DNA of 64,000 bases from Proteles cristata cristata (GCA_017311185.1 JAESUZ010000134.1:62001-126000); one strand, 5' to 3'. Positions 12,301 to 21,945 are shown, counted from the stretch's first letter. Notes: generated by a model from the sequence alone, not told the origin. Numbers and translations are program-made.

Positions 12301-12424
12301 CGTTTGCACATGCCTTTACAGGGGCAGAAAAATTTAACTTCTTTTCTTCTAGCTTCTTTGACTGGTCTAATACTTAAAATGATATTTAGTCAGGTTAACA
12401 TAAGAAAAAAAAATTTAGTAACTT

Positions 12425-12670
12425 TTATTTATTTATTTATTTATTTATTTAATTTATTTATTTTTATACAAATAGTTTATTGTCAAGTTGGTGTCCATAT
12501 AACACCCAGTGCTCATCCCCAGAAGTGCCCTCCTCCATGCCCATCTCGCCCCTCCCCTCCACATCCATCAGTCCTCAGTTTGCTTCTCAGCATTCAAGAG
12601 TCTCTCATGGTTTGCCTCTCTCCCTTTCCCCCACCATTTTCCCCCTTTTTCTCCCCCATGGTCCTCAGTT
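12425..12670 (-). mobile_element. L1 3'-end part of the chimera
   Basis: The plus strand shows (ATTT)n, then 'caaatagtttattgtcaagt' and 'aacacccagtgctcatcccc', the L1 3' end in reverse, ending at 'ggtcctcagtt'. The same L1 segment appears at 13,388-13,590, inside the larger L1. ORF-like frames on the plus strand here are L1 antisense. Confidence 0.9.
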
Positions 12671-12730
12671 AAAAAAATATGGAACGCATCACGAATTGCG
12701 TGTCATCCTTGCTCAGGGGCCATGCTAATT

Positions 12731-12767
<37 letters not shown>

Positions 12768-12778
12768 AAAGCGAGCAC
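12671..12778 (-). pseudogene. RNU6 pseudogene: U6 snRNA pseudogene (full length)
   Basis: The minus strand starts GTGCTCGCTTTGGCAGCACA and ends GCGTTCCATATTTTTTT, matching U6 from its first base to its terminal U run. The ACAGAGA box and the AGC triad are kept. I count about five differences from the U6 I recall, for example TTCGG to TTTGG and one lost A near the 3' side. There is no proximal sequence element or TATA upstream (the flank is old repeat), so transcription is not expected; it is a retrocopy. Confidence 0.93.
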
Positions 12779-13307
12779 TAGTAACTTCTTATATAAGGGA
12801 AAACCCTAGCACTGAGTGACTCCACAAAAAGGCAAAGCCATCACCTTAAATATTATCTTCATCTAAAGAAAAATAATGTTAGGCGTGGGGAGTCAGTTAT
12901 GGGAGTTTGCCAGGAAAAGCACAATAAATAAGGATAATATTGTTATGCAGATTTATGTCCCTGCCGTCTTTGTTGATGAGTGTTTCTAGAGATTTATTTG
13001 GAAACCCCTTCTTCCCAGTGCAGTATTAGAGACATGCATATACATGGAGATTTCGCTTATCAAAAGGGTAACTTTTACTCATCAATGTCTGCCATTTCTT
13101 AAAAATGACCAGCTTGAAGTAATCAATATGCCAAAGAAACGTATTTTGAGGTGGCAAATGTTGCTCCCTTTCAGTTCCTCCTTTGGAATTTCAAATAAGA
13201 AGTTTCATAACCCAGAAACTAAGTTGACAGATTGCTCCATCTCTCACTGAAGCAGTCTCAGTCTTGAGAAATTGGTCAGTTCAGTTTAATAGTTGTGTCT
13301 CATTTTG

Positions 13308-13388
13308 GTTTTTTTTTTCTTTTTTTTCTTTTCTTTTCTTTTCTTTTCTTTTCTTTTCTTTTCTTTTCTTTTCTTCTTTTTTTTTTTT
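13308..13388 (-). repeat. L1 poly-A tail with (GAAAA)n expansion
   Basis: On the plus strand a nearly pure run of T with about nine TTTTC units. It is the tail of the twin-primed L1 and a probable length-variable microsatellite. Confidence 0.9.
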
Positions 13389-13804
13389 ACAAATAGTTTA
13401 TTGTCAAATTAGTTTCCACATAACACCCAGTGCTCATCCCCACAAATGTCCTCCTCCATGCCCATCCCTCCTCCCCCCCCCATCCATCAGTCCTCAGTTT
13501 TTGTCAGCATTCAAGAGTCTCTCATGGTTTGCCTCTCTCCCTTTTCCCCACCATTTCCCCCTTCTTCTCCCCCTTGTTCCTCCGTCAAGTTCCTCCTAAT
13601 CCTCCTATACGTGCAAACATATGATATTTGTCCTTTTCTGCCTGACTTATTTCGCCCAGCATAACACCCTCAAGGTCCATTCATGTTGCTACACATGGCC
13701 AGATTTCATTGTTTCTCATTGCCATGTAGTATTCCATGGTATAGATAAACCACATCTTCTTGATCCATTCATCTATTGATGGACACTTAGGCTCTTTCCA
13801 TGCT

Positions 13805-14230
13805 TTAGCTATTGTGGAGAATGCTCCTATGCCTCAGCATTTCTGTATCCCTTGGGTAAATTCCTAGCAGTGCTATTGCTGAGTCATAGGGGAGTTCTAG
13901 TGTTAGTTTCCTGAGGAACCTCCACACTGTTTTCCAGAGGGGCGGTACCAGTTTACATTCCCACCAAAAGTGTAGGAGGGTGCCCATTTCTCCACATCCT
14001 CGCCAGCATCTAGAGTTCTCTGATTTGCTCATTTTAGCCACTCTGACTGGTGTTAGGTGGTATCTCAGTGTGGTTTTGATTTGTATTTCCCAGATGAGGA
14101 GCGATGCTGAGCATTCTTTCATGTGTCTGTTGCCCATCTGGATGTCCTCTTTGGAGAAGTGTCTGTTCATATCTTCTGCCCATTTCTTCACTGGGTTGTT
14201 TGTTTTTCGGGCGTGTAGTTTGGTGAGTTC
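13805..14230 (-). pseudogene. L1 ORF2 C-terminal fragment
   Basis: The minus-strand frame (128 codons from 14,191 to 13,805, with L1 sequence continuing upstream to 14,230) gives the ORF2 protein C-terminal region. The cysteine-rich pattern C-x3-C-x7-H-x4-C is visible in [18 protein letters not shown]. This is the 3' arm of the twin-primed L1. It is cut off from the reverse transcriptase part, which lies inverted to its right, so no functional protein can be made. Low decay suggests a fairly recent insertion. Confidence 0.9.
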
Positions 14231-15466
14231 ATCATCAAAGCCATCTATGAGAAGTCTTCAGCTAACATCATCCTCAATGGGGAAAAACTGAGAGCTTTCC
14301 CCCTGAGATCAGGAACACGACAAGGATGTCCACTCTCACCACTGCTGTTTAACATAGTGCTGGAAGTCCTAGCATCAGCCATCAGACACCAAAAGGAAAT
14401 CAAAGGCATCAGAATTGGCAAAGAGGAAGTCAAACTTTCACTCTTCACAGATGACATGATACTCTACATCAAAAACCGGACAGACTCCACCAGAAGCCTA
14501 CTAGAACTGATCCAAGAATTCAGGCAAGTCGCAGGGTACAAAATCAACGTACAGAAATTGGTTGCATTTTTATACACCAATGATGAAGCAACAGAAAGAG
14601 AAATCAAGAAACTGATCCCATTCACAATTGCACAAAAAACCATAAAATGCCTCGGAATAAACCTAACCAAGGATACAAGAGATCTGTATGATGAAAACTA
14701 TAGAAAACTTATGAAGGAAATTGAAGAAGACACAAAGAAATGGAAAAACATTCCATGCTCATGGATAGGAAGAATAAATATAGTTAAGATGTCATTACTA
14801 CCTAAGGCACTCTACACATTCAACGCAATTCCAATCAAAATTGCATGAGCATACTTCTCAAAACTAAAACAAACTATCCAAAAATTTGTATGGAACCACA
14901 AAAGACCCCGAAGAGCCAAAGTAATTCTGAAAAATAAAACCAAACGGGAGGGATCACCATCCCAAACTTTAGCCAAAGCTGTCATCATCAAGACAGTATG
15001 GTATTGGCACAAAAACAGACACATAGACCAATGGAACAGAATTGAGAACTCAGAAGTGGACCCAAAAGTATACAGCCAACTGATCTTTGACAAAGCAGGA
15101 AAGAATATCCAATGGAAAAAAGACAGCCTTTTTAACAGATGGTGTTGGGAGAACTGGACAGCAACATGCAGAAGAATGAAACTAGATCATTTTCTCACAC
15201 CATGCACAAAAATAAACTCAAAATGGATAAAGGACCTGAACGTGAGACCGGAAACTATCAACACCCTAGAGGAGAAAATAGGAAACAACTTTCTTGACCT
15301 CCAGTGCAGCAACTTCTTACTTGACACATCCCCAAAAGCAAGGGAATGAAGAGCAAAAATAAACTGTTGGGACCTCATCAAGATTAAAAGCTTCTGCACA
15401 GCCAAGGAAATAACCCAGAAAATTAATAGGCAACCAACGGAATGGGAAAAGATAGTTGCAAATGAC
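14231..15466 (+). pseudogene. L1 ORF2 reverse-transcriptase fragment (inverted arm)
   Basis: The plus frame is open from the junction to a TGA at 14,846 (probably a CGA to TGA CpG decay). It reopens in the same frame at 15,056-15,349, but a deletion or frameshift lies near 14,930-14,990. The reverse transcriptase block [14 protein letters not shown] is intact. The catalytic motif reads FTDDM where L1 normally has FADD, so the first motif residue is changed but both aspartates remain. The segment has no endonuclease domain and no start, so it is a dead 5'-truncated arm. Confidence 0.92.
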
Positions 15467-15483
15467 AGTTGTGTCTCATTTTG

Positions 15484-16140
15484 AAAAGCTGACCCAAAGT
15501 CAGGCTATATTGTGAAAGCAAGGCATCGGGATTTAATAAGAGGCATTTCTATAGGCACAAAAGGAAAAACAAAAGTTAATATTTGGAACAAATGATAAAC
15601 TGAGTGTCTGAGTCCTGAGAACTGCCAGTTGAGAATTCTAGATGTCAGCTTCAAAGCATCTTCAGATGGAATGAGATCAGGGAGTGGCAGTCTGACAGAT
15701 ATTTCTGATTTGCAGTTCAATTGTCTATGATGATGCCCTGGAGCCTACCAGTCCACTTTCTCAGTGGCTCCTACAGCAAAAGATTGCCTAACCATGAGCT
15801 ACTCTGGTGACTTATCAAGTCCTCTAACTTTAGTTTGCAGGGCTTCAGGAAATGACAGTTTTATTTCTCAGTGAATCCAAGTCTCAAGAGGGGAAAAAAA
15901 CAAGTGTGCAGATTTGTAGGCATATAAGGAAACTAGAAGAACTTACAATCCAGTCCAGTTTACAGATAAAGAACAAAACCTCAAAAACAATTAACATGAA
16001 TAGAAATAACAGGATGAGAATCTGGTATCTGCATAAGTATTATAGTTTCTACTGAAGCATGATTTTTCTCTATACAGTTATCCCCAATTTTACTAAAAAA
16101 ATTATAAATAAAACTTATTTTTTGCAAAATTAGTCTAGTT
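15484..16140. other. Single-copy DNA, no gene seen
   Basis: No recognised repeat or gene; a 67-codon frame at 15,852 is not protein-like. Confidence 0.4.
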
Positions 16141-16160
16141 TCAATAAATTTGGCCTAAAA

Positions 16161-16205
16161 ATAGATAGATAGATAGATAGATAGGCAGACAGACAGACAG
16201 ACAGA
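16161..16205 (+). repeat. Compound (GATA)n-(GACA)n microsatellite
   Basis: About six GATA units pass directly into about five GACA units with one GGCA transition. The run is clean and likely to vary in length. Confidence 0.95.
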
Positions 16206-16286
16206 TTTGGCCTGATTATTTACAAAGGTATATCAAGAATAATGATTAATCATATAGGCTTTTAAAAATCTGCTTTACTAAAACAT

Positions 16287-16489
16287 TTTTTTATGTTTAT
16301 TTTAATTTTTGAGAGAGAGAAAGAGAGCATGAAGGTAAGGGAGGGGCAGAGAGAGTAGGGGGCAGAGAATCTAAAGCAGGCTCCACACTGACAGCAGTGA
16401 GCCCAATGTGGGGCTCAAACTCAAGAAATGGGAAATCACAACCCGAGTTGAAATTGGACACTCAACAAACTGAGCCACCCAGGAATGCC
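16287..16489 (-). mobile_element. CAN-SINE (old)
   Basis: Minus-strand SINE from a T-rich end, a GA-rich tract and 'ctgagccacccagg' at right. Most CpGs have decayed; no certain TSD. Confidence 0.88.
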
Positions 16490-17095
16490 TGAAACTTTTC
16501 ATTAAAAACTTCAGATAGGATTTTTAAAAGTCTAGAAAACCAAGCCAAGATCTTGCTATCCAACCAGTCTGAAATACTTATAGTTTGTAGTGACTTCCTC
16601 TTTTCTCAAAGTCTCCAAAATATCCTAAGGTTCCTATACCTGCCAGAAAGTGACATTCCTTATTCACCCCATAAGGCTTCTAGGAACCCCATAAGTAAGG
16701 TGCCTGGTTGTGTTTCCAAGGGGCTTTATTGGCTCCATTAAGTCAATCTTAGGCCCTTAAAGTTGTCTAGCATATCTGATTTTATGCACATTCTCAAATC
16801 TGACACTTCAGTCAAAGCTTTGATAATACAACCAATTTGAGTCCTATTACAAGAACAGATTTTTGTTGAACTTATGAAAATAAGTATATTGCCATGGAAA
16901 TAAGAATAGTCATTGATATTTTCTGAATTCTGGGAGAACCACATACGGATAAAAAGATACATGTTTCATCTTTGTTCAAGGAGGTATAATTTACCAAATG
17001 GCTGTAAGTCATAGGTAGCTTAAGAGAAAAGAGAAAAAGATTAGGTTTAATCTGGAAGAATAAAATATTTTTTAAAAATCAGCAACATTTCAATA
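16490..17095. other. Single-copy DNA, no gene seen
   Basis: No recognised repeat or exon. A 74-codon minus frame is not supported by anything else. Confidence 0.4.
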
Positions 17096-17098
17096 TAT

Positions 17099-17728
17099 AA
17101 TTGTCAAATATCTTCTCCCATTCTGTTGGTTGTCTTTTAGTTTTGTAGATTATTTCCTTTGCTGTACAGAAGCTTTTTATCTCAATGACGTCTCAATAGT
17201 TCATTTTTGCTTTTATTTCCCTTGCCTTCAGAGACATGTTGAGTAAAATGTTGCTATGGCTGAGGTCAAAGAGGTTGTTACCTGTTTTCTAGAGTTTGGA
17301 CTGCTTCCTGTCTCACATTTGGGTCTCATCCATTTTGAGTATATTTTTGTGTATGCTATTAAGAAAGTGATACGGTTTCATTCTTCTGCATGTTGCTGTC
17401 CAGTTCTCCTAGCGCTATTTGCTAAAGAGACTGTCTTTTTTTTTCCATTTGATACTCTCCTGGTTTGTCAAAGATTAGTTGGCCATACATTTGTGGGTCC
17501 ACTTCTGGGTTCTCTGTTCTATTCCATTGGTCTATGTGTCTATTTTTGTGCCAGTACCATACTGTCTTGATTACAGCTTTGTAGTTCAGGCTAAAGTCCG
17601 GGATTGTGATACCTCCAGCTTTAGCTTTATTTTTCAACATTACTTTGGCTATTCAGAGTCTTTTGTGGTTCCATACAAATTTTAGGATTGTTTGTTCTAG
17701 CTCTGAGAAGAAATCTGGTGCTATTCTT
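17099..17728 (-). mobile_element. L1 ORF2 internal fragment
   Basis: Minus-sense L1. The frame 17,640-17,422 reads [29 protein letters not shown] and QLIFDKPGE, typical of ORF2 after the reverse transcriptase. Neither the L1 3' end nor a poly-A tail is present. The left break falls at almost the same L1 position as the inverted arm of the 13-15 kb element. Confidence 0.9.
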
Positions 17729-17758
17729 CAAGTTGTAAATCAAGAGTTGTTACTTATT

Positions 17759-17937
17759 GGGGTGCCTGGGTGGCTCAGTCGGTTAAAGCATCTAACTTCA
17801 GCTCAGGTCATGATCTTGTGGTTTGTGAGTTGAGCTCTGTGCTGACAGCTCAGAGCCTGGAGCCTGCTTCTGATTCTGTGCTTCCCTCTCTCTCTGCCCC
17901 TCCCCCACCCTCACAAATAAATAATCATTAAAAAAAA
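17759..17937 (+). mobile_element. CAN-SINE with 13-bp TSD
   Basis: Plus-strand SINE starting GGGGTGCCTGGGTGGCTC with a short internal deletion after 'gtttgtgagttgagctc'. GTTGTTACTTATT is duplicated at 17,746-17,758 and 17,938-17,950. It lies right beside the L1 fragment. Confidence 0.95.
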
Positions 17938-17950
17938 GTTGTTACTTATT

Positions 17951-18538
17951 TTGTCTGCATTCTTCCAAGCTACCTTCAAAGAATTAGGTAGCCTTTTCCC
18001 ATTCAACATTTAGAGATTGATTTGCCCACTTAACCACACGATTTTAAATTTGTCTTTTTATATCAGGGAGGAATTTTCCAAATCAGATAGAAACCAAAAG
18101 ATTTCTATGGTCTGCCATGTAAGGGACATAAATTCTTTGGTGGGGGTCTAGGATGTATCAGCAAAGGCATTGCATAGGAAGGTCTGAAACTAGCAAATCC
18201 TGATACGGTGTCCAGGAAAATGAGCCTTATTGTCTATTCCAGTACTTCCGCTAAATGTACTTCCTGGCTTTTAGCATTTGCATGAATAATCTGTATATCC
18301 TGGGCTTAGAGATTAGGTTGGAGTGCTCTCTGTAAATCCTGTAGGAAAAGGCAGCTAAAACATGTAGATGGAGCTAGATTTTGAGAAAGGGAATTTATTC
18401 TTGACTGTGGAAATTAATTTTTGTTCTAACTTCTGTCCTTTCATATTATTAAGTCAGCCTCTAAGGTTAACCATTATAGGTCTCTGTATCCACTTTTGAA
18501 GTTGGTCTTCCCATAGGTTATCAGTAAGGTAATTGCTT
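17951..18538. other. Single-copy DNA, no gene seen
   Basis: No recognised repeat, RNA gene or credible frame. Confidence 0.4.
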
Positions 18539-18555
18539 AAGATAAGAATGATCTA

Positions 18556-18792
18556 GGGGCGCCTGGGTGGCTTAGTCGGTTAAGCGTCCGACTTTGGCTT
18601 AGGTCATGATCTCGCGGTTCGTGGGTTCAAGCCCCGCGTCCGACTCTGTGCTGACTGCCGGCTCAGAGCCTGGAGCCTATTTCAGTCTGTGACTCCCTCT
18701 CTCTCTGACCCTCCCCTGCTCACGCTGTCTCTCTCTCTCTCCTAGAAATAAATAAAAAAAATAAATAAAAATAAAAATAAATAAAATAAAAA
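18556..18792 (+). mobile_element. CAN-SINE (young felid type), 17-bp TSD
   Basis: Starts GGGGCGCCTGGGTGGCTTAG and keeps many CpGs (ggttaagcgtccgac, ctcgcggttcgtggg). The perfect duplication AAGATAAGAATGATCTA lies at 18,539-18,555 and 18,793-18,809. The tail is a long irregular (AAATA)n. Confidence 0.96.
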
Positions 18793-18904
18793 AAGATAAG
18801 AATGATCTAATTTTTTTTTCTTTAAAATATAGCCTATTCAAAGGACCCATCATCTGACCATTGACAAGTAGGATCTTAATAATCTCAACAGTAACTCAAA
18901 TCAA

Positions 18905-19600
18905 TAAACCTTTTTATTACTTGACCATGGGCAACAAGGGGGCTCCAAAAGAGGGTGCCAAAGATGCATTCCTCACAAAGTCCTGAAATTTCACTCCCAG
19001 AGTTTGCCTTGTCACCAGCTAGACCTTAGTACTAGACCTTTACGGCTCACCTGCTTGTACTCACGGACCTTTGCCCCACATGTTTCCTAAAGCTATTCTT
19101 TCCAGTTTATCTCCTAACTCAGGCAGAGGGAAAGCAAAGCCACGCCCCAAGCAATAGCAACTGCCCTGATAAGACCTCCAGCTGTCCTGGACCACCCAGA
19201 CCAGTTTGAGCATAACTCCTTGCCTCACGCCTACACAGATGTACCATGGAGTGACCTAGAATGACCTAGAATGACCTCATTATAATACCAAAATCTGTGC
19301 CCAAAGAGGAGCACAAACCTTATTTATATAACGTGGTGTATGAAGAGGTGTATTTCCTTAAGGGGCCTGCATGGCCTTATGCATGGCCTCTACATATGGT
19401 GGCAAGGCTCTCCTTTGTAAATGTTTATTCTAACCATAAATAAAAGGAACCTATCCACCCTTATCAGGGAATCACAACTTTGGAAGTTATTCCTTGTGAT
19501 CTCTTTATTTGCTGCAAATAAAATTTTCTTTATACAACAACTCACCTGCCTTAGTTTCTGTGACTCACTAAGGAGAGAATTCACATTGGTTTAACTAAAG
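18905..19600 (+). repeat. Old ERV-like LTR, plus sense
   Basis: The stretch has LTR-type order: a non-coding, moderately GC-rich part (possible U3), TATATAA at 19,325-19,331, then AATAAA at 19,517-19,522 in 'gctgcaaataaaattttc', followed by 'acaacaactcacctgcctta', typical of the end of a class I LTR. TG/CA ends and a TSD are not certain, so limits are approximate. It carries three TGACCT half-sites (19,252-19,277). Confidence 0.5.
19252..19277 (-). promoter_or_regulatory. Three AGGTCA half-sites with DR4 spacing
   Basis: The plus strand shows TGACCT-AGAA-TGACCT-AGAA-TGACCT. On the minus strand this is three perfect AGGTCA nuclear-receptor half-sites, each pair a direct repeat with a 4-bp spacer. 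DR4 is the geometry used by RXR partners such as thyroid hormone receptor and LXR. It is located 5' of the TATA-like box of the LTR candidate. Whether it is bound is unknown. Confidence 0.55.
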
Positions 19601-19710
19601 CGTAAGAAAGCAAAGCCCTCCATTGTCACTGTTGGTAAGAATGCTGTAATACAGACACTGTCTGATTTCCCACATGAACTTGAGACAGTCCAGTCACAGA
19701 CTTGTTAATT

Positions 19711-20250
19711 TGTGGTACTAGGCAGGTGCCACTAATGAGGTTTTGGGGTGATGGCCAGGGAAGAATTCTTGAAGATGTCTTTGGTGTAAAAAGGTGATTT
19801 TATTAAAGCACAGACACAGGAGCTGTAGACAGAAAGAGCTGCACTGGGCTGTAGAGAGTGACTGGTTATATACTGTGGAGTTGGGGGAGGTAAAGTCAAG
19901 AGGAAATTTCTTCAAGGGATTTCCATATGCTAAGGAAGACTCACAAATTACTGGAGGTGTAGCTATTGTCAAGTTAAGATTGTTTTCCCCTGTAGCAAAG
20001 CCCTAATGCTGAGACAGTAAGGAGTTTCTGGACATTAGGCTATTGATAAGATTGTCCATTTTTTGTAATTAATTGTACTAAGATATTTGTAAACTGATGG
20101 AGATTTCATCAGATTAACTATTTGTCTTCTGTCTTTTCCTCTGTTCTTGGGCAGCCAGAAGTACCTGAGGAATATCACACATATCCCACCAGGGGGTGGG
20201 AGGTGTGCTAGCTTGTACTTTGCCCTCAGCTTGCCTTAAGGTCCCTTATC
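19711..20250 (-). repeat. Old ERV-like LTR, minus sense
   Basis: Read on the minus strand it holds a TATA box (GTATATAACC, complement at 19,864-19,873), then a polyadenylation signal AATAAA (complement of 19,798-19,803) about 70 bp later, then 'caccaaagacatcttcaag', a usual LTR R-U5 pattern. A second, shorter copy lies at about 62,760-62,960. The outer limit near 20,250 is a guess. Confidence 0.55.
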
Positions 20251-20907
20251 ACTATTGGAATGGGACTTTTCCAGTACTAACAAGACACAAAGTTGGGATG
20301 ACAAAAGCCCCTTATGTACTGAGACCTCTTAAGACAAACCCCCTTGAGGGTTAGCACAGCAGGACAAAGAGAATGCTGCTTGTGACTTTGCATCTCAGAA
20401 TCCAGTCTATTCAACTGGTCACTAGATGCATACCATAATGTACACCTATGGATGTCAGTGGCCAGAGAGAATATTCTCATAGTTTACAAAGCCAACATTT
20501 CAAGGCATAGAACAAGATGAAAGAGACAAAAGAGAACAATGATCATCTCTGGAAAGAAAGGGATTAATATAGAACAAATTTTTACCAAGGTCACTATACA
20601 CAGGGAACTAGTTCACACAAATATTTTCTCCTGCTACAGTCTAAATTTAGAAAAGGATAAAAAGGACTCTCACTTCCACTGGACTCTGCAGGCAGAAATC
20701 CAAGGTAAGAATTATTACTTTCTGCCTACATTTTGTCAGGGGCACCAGGATCTCTGAGCTACAGCAGCCCTGGAACAAGGTCCCATCTGAGTTGCCAAAC
20801 CTGTAAGGGAGGAAACGTTTTCCTTGTCCCCTTCTAGGTTCTTTGGCTGGCCTAATAATTAGATTGATATTAGACAGATAAACAGAAGAAAAACAAAGGT
20901 TTATTTT

Positions 20908-21122
20908 TTTAAAGCTTATTTATTATTTATTTTGAGAGACAGAGTGGGGTGGGCTCTTGTACACAAGAGAGGCAGAGTGAAAGAAAGGCAGAGAATCCCA
21001 ACCAGGCCCCATGCTGATAGCAAGGAGTCCAACATAGGGCTCGAAGCCATGAACTCTGAGATCTTGATTAGAACCAAAGTCGAGAGTTGGACATTCAACC
21101 CACTGAGCCATTCAGATGCTCC
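20908..21122 (-). mobile_element. CAN-SINE (old)
   Basis: Minus-strand SINE from 'aaagcttatttattatttat' to 'cactgagccattcagatgct'. The 75-codon frames across it on both strands are SINE translation only. Confidence 0.85.
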
Positions 21123-21457
21123 ATACAAACAAAACTTTAATAACATATTAAAGTTCTAATGGGAAAGACCCAGGAGAACTGAGGAACTCTCTAAGATGGC
21201 CAAAACCATCACCTTAAATGCTGACTTTATATAAAGACAAAAGAAGCTGTTGGGTGTTGAGAGTTATGGGAAGCTAGCAGGAAAAGCACAGTATATAAGG
21301 ATAATGATGTTATACAGATTTAAGTCTGTGCCTTCTTCCTTGGTAAGAGTTTCTAGATATTGAGTCAACTTTCTTTTCCAGTTAAAGTGAGGGAGACACC
21401 CTTCCAAAGAGAGATTTCCCTTATCAGTGTAAAGGTGTCTTACAAAACAGTAACCTC

Positions 21458-21464
<7 letters not shown>

Positions 21465-21490
<26 letters not shown>

Positions 21491-21510
21491 TAAATAAAAA
21501 ATAAAGAGTA
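21465..21510 (+). repeat. Poly-A / (TA)n microsatellite
   Basis: A run of about 17 A passes into about nine TA units and an AT-rich tail. Confidence 0.9.
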
Positions 21511-21574
21511 ACTTTTACTCAGTCGTTCCAGCTACACCAGTGTCTCCTGTTTCTTAAAAATAACTAGTATAGGG

Positions 21575-21755
21575 GCAACTGGGTGTCTGACTCTTGATTT
21601 CTGCTCAGGTCATGATCTTACAGTCCTGAAATCCAGCCTGGAGCCAGGCTCTATGTGGGTCAGCTTAAGATTCTCTCTCTCTCCTTTTCCCTCTGCTTCT
21701 TCCCTATTCCTGCTCTCGCTTTCCCTCTCTCTCAATAAGTAAATAAATAAATAAA
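21575..21755 (+). mobile_element. CAN-SINE (internally shortened)
   Basis: Starts 'aggggcaactgggtgtctg' and lacks the usual GGTTAAG part, then 'ctcaggtcatgatcttac', a CT-rich tract and AAATAAATAAATAA. Flanking 'aataactagt' and 'aataaccagt' look like an imperfect TSD. Confidence 0.85.
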
Positions 21756-21945
21756 TAACCAGTTTAAAGTAAGCAATATGCCATTGAGACATATTTTGAA
21801 GCGGCAAAATCTGCTCTCCTTTACTTTGAGGAAACAAACAAGATGTTGTTGATTGTTAAACAGGTCTTACTTAAGTTCAGTCCAAACCATTAGCATTAAT
21901 GCAAAAAGAGTTTTGGAATCCTTGATATTAAAAGGAATTTTCAGA

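Larger units (their letters stand above)
12416..12787 (-). mobile_element. U6 snRNA/L1 chimeric retrocopy with TSD
   Basis: On the minus strand the order is TSD, full-length U6 snRNA copy (12,671-12,778), L1 3' end in the same orientation (12,425-12,670), TAAA-rich tail, TSD. TAGTAACTT lies at both ends (12,416-12,424 and 12,779-12,787), so the two parts arrived as one insertion. The first-strand nick site reads ATTT/AG, close to the L1 endonuclease preference TTTT/AA. U6/L1 chimeras made by L1 machinery are known from primates and rodents; this is a clear carnivore case. Confidence 0.88.
12310..13195. repeat. Old ERV-type repeat, copy 1, split by U6/L1
   Basis: This block is paralogous to 20,815-21,835. 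Shared landmarks in the same order include 'ctagcttctttgactggtct', 'gccatcaccttaaat', 'gttatgggagtttgcca', 'aggataatattgttatgcag', 'gtaacttttactca' and 'gcaatatgcca'-type text. It has lost all coding sense. It looks like an old endogenous-retrovirus LTR or internal part, family unknown to me. The U6/L1 chimera inserted into it. Confidence 0.6.
13291..15483 (-). mobile_element. Twin-primed (5'-inverted) L1 with 17-bp TSD
   Basis: AGTTGTGTCTCATTTTG flanks the element exactly (13,291-13,307 and 15,467-15,483). The 3' part, 13,308-14,230, is L1 in minus sense with a (GAAAA)n/poly-A tail shown as a TTTTC run at left. The 5' part, about 14,231-15,466, is ORF2 in plus sense, so the two parts face opposite ways. 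The inverted part stops next to the TSD at '…gatagttgcaaatgac', a few tens of bases before the L1 position where the 3' part begins ('gaactcaccaaactac'). That is the expected product of twin priming with a small junction loss. Confidence 0.95.
20815..21835. repeat. Old ERV-type repeat, copy 2, split by two SINEs
   Basis: Paralogous to 12,310-13,195 (see shared landmarks 'aggttctttggctggcct', 'accatcaccttaaatg', 'gagttatgggaagc', 'aagtaagcaatatgcca', 'gaagcggcaaaatctgctc'). CAN-SINEs at about 20,908 and 21,575 interrupt it. No reading frame is kept. Confidence 0.6.

Noticed and set aside
12304..12754. Overlapping Pro/Ser-rich plus frames of 81-122 codons.
   Set aside because: They are the antisense of the L1 3' end and recur at 13,264-13,664 in the other L1 copy.
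12671..12778. A working U6 gene.
   Set aside because: It is fused to an L1 3' end with a shared TSD and has no U6-type promoter upstream, so it is a retrocopy.
14812..15093. 93-codon minus frame.
   Set aside because: Antisense of the L1 ORF2 arm.
17256..17833. Plus frames of 68-104 codons.
   Set aside because: Antisense of an L1 ORF2 fragment, running into a SINE.
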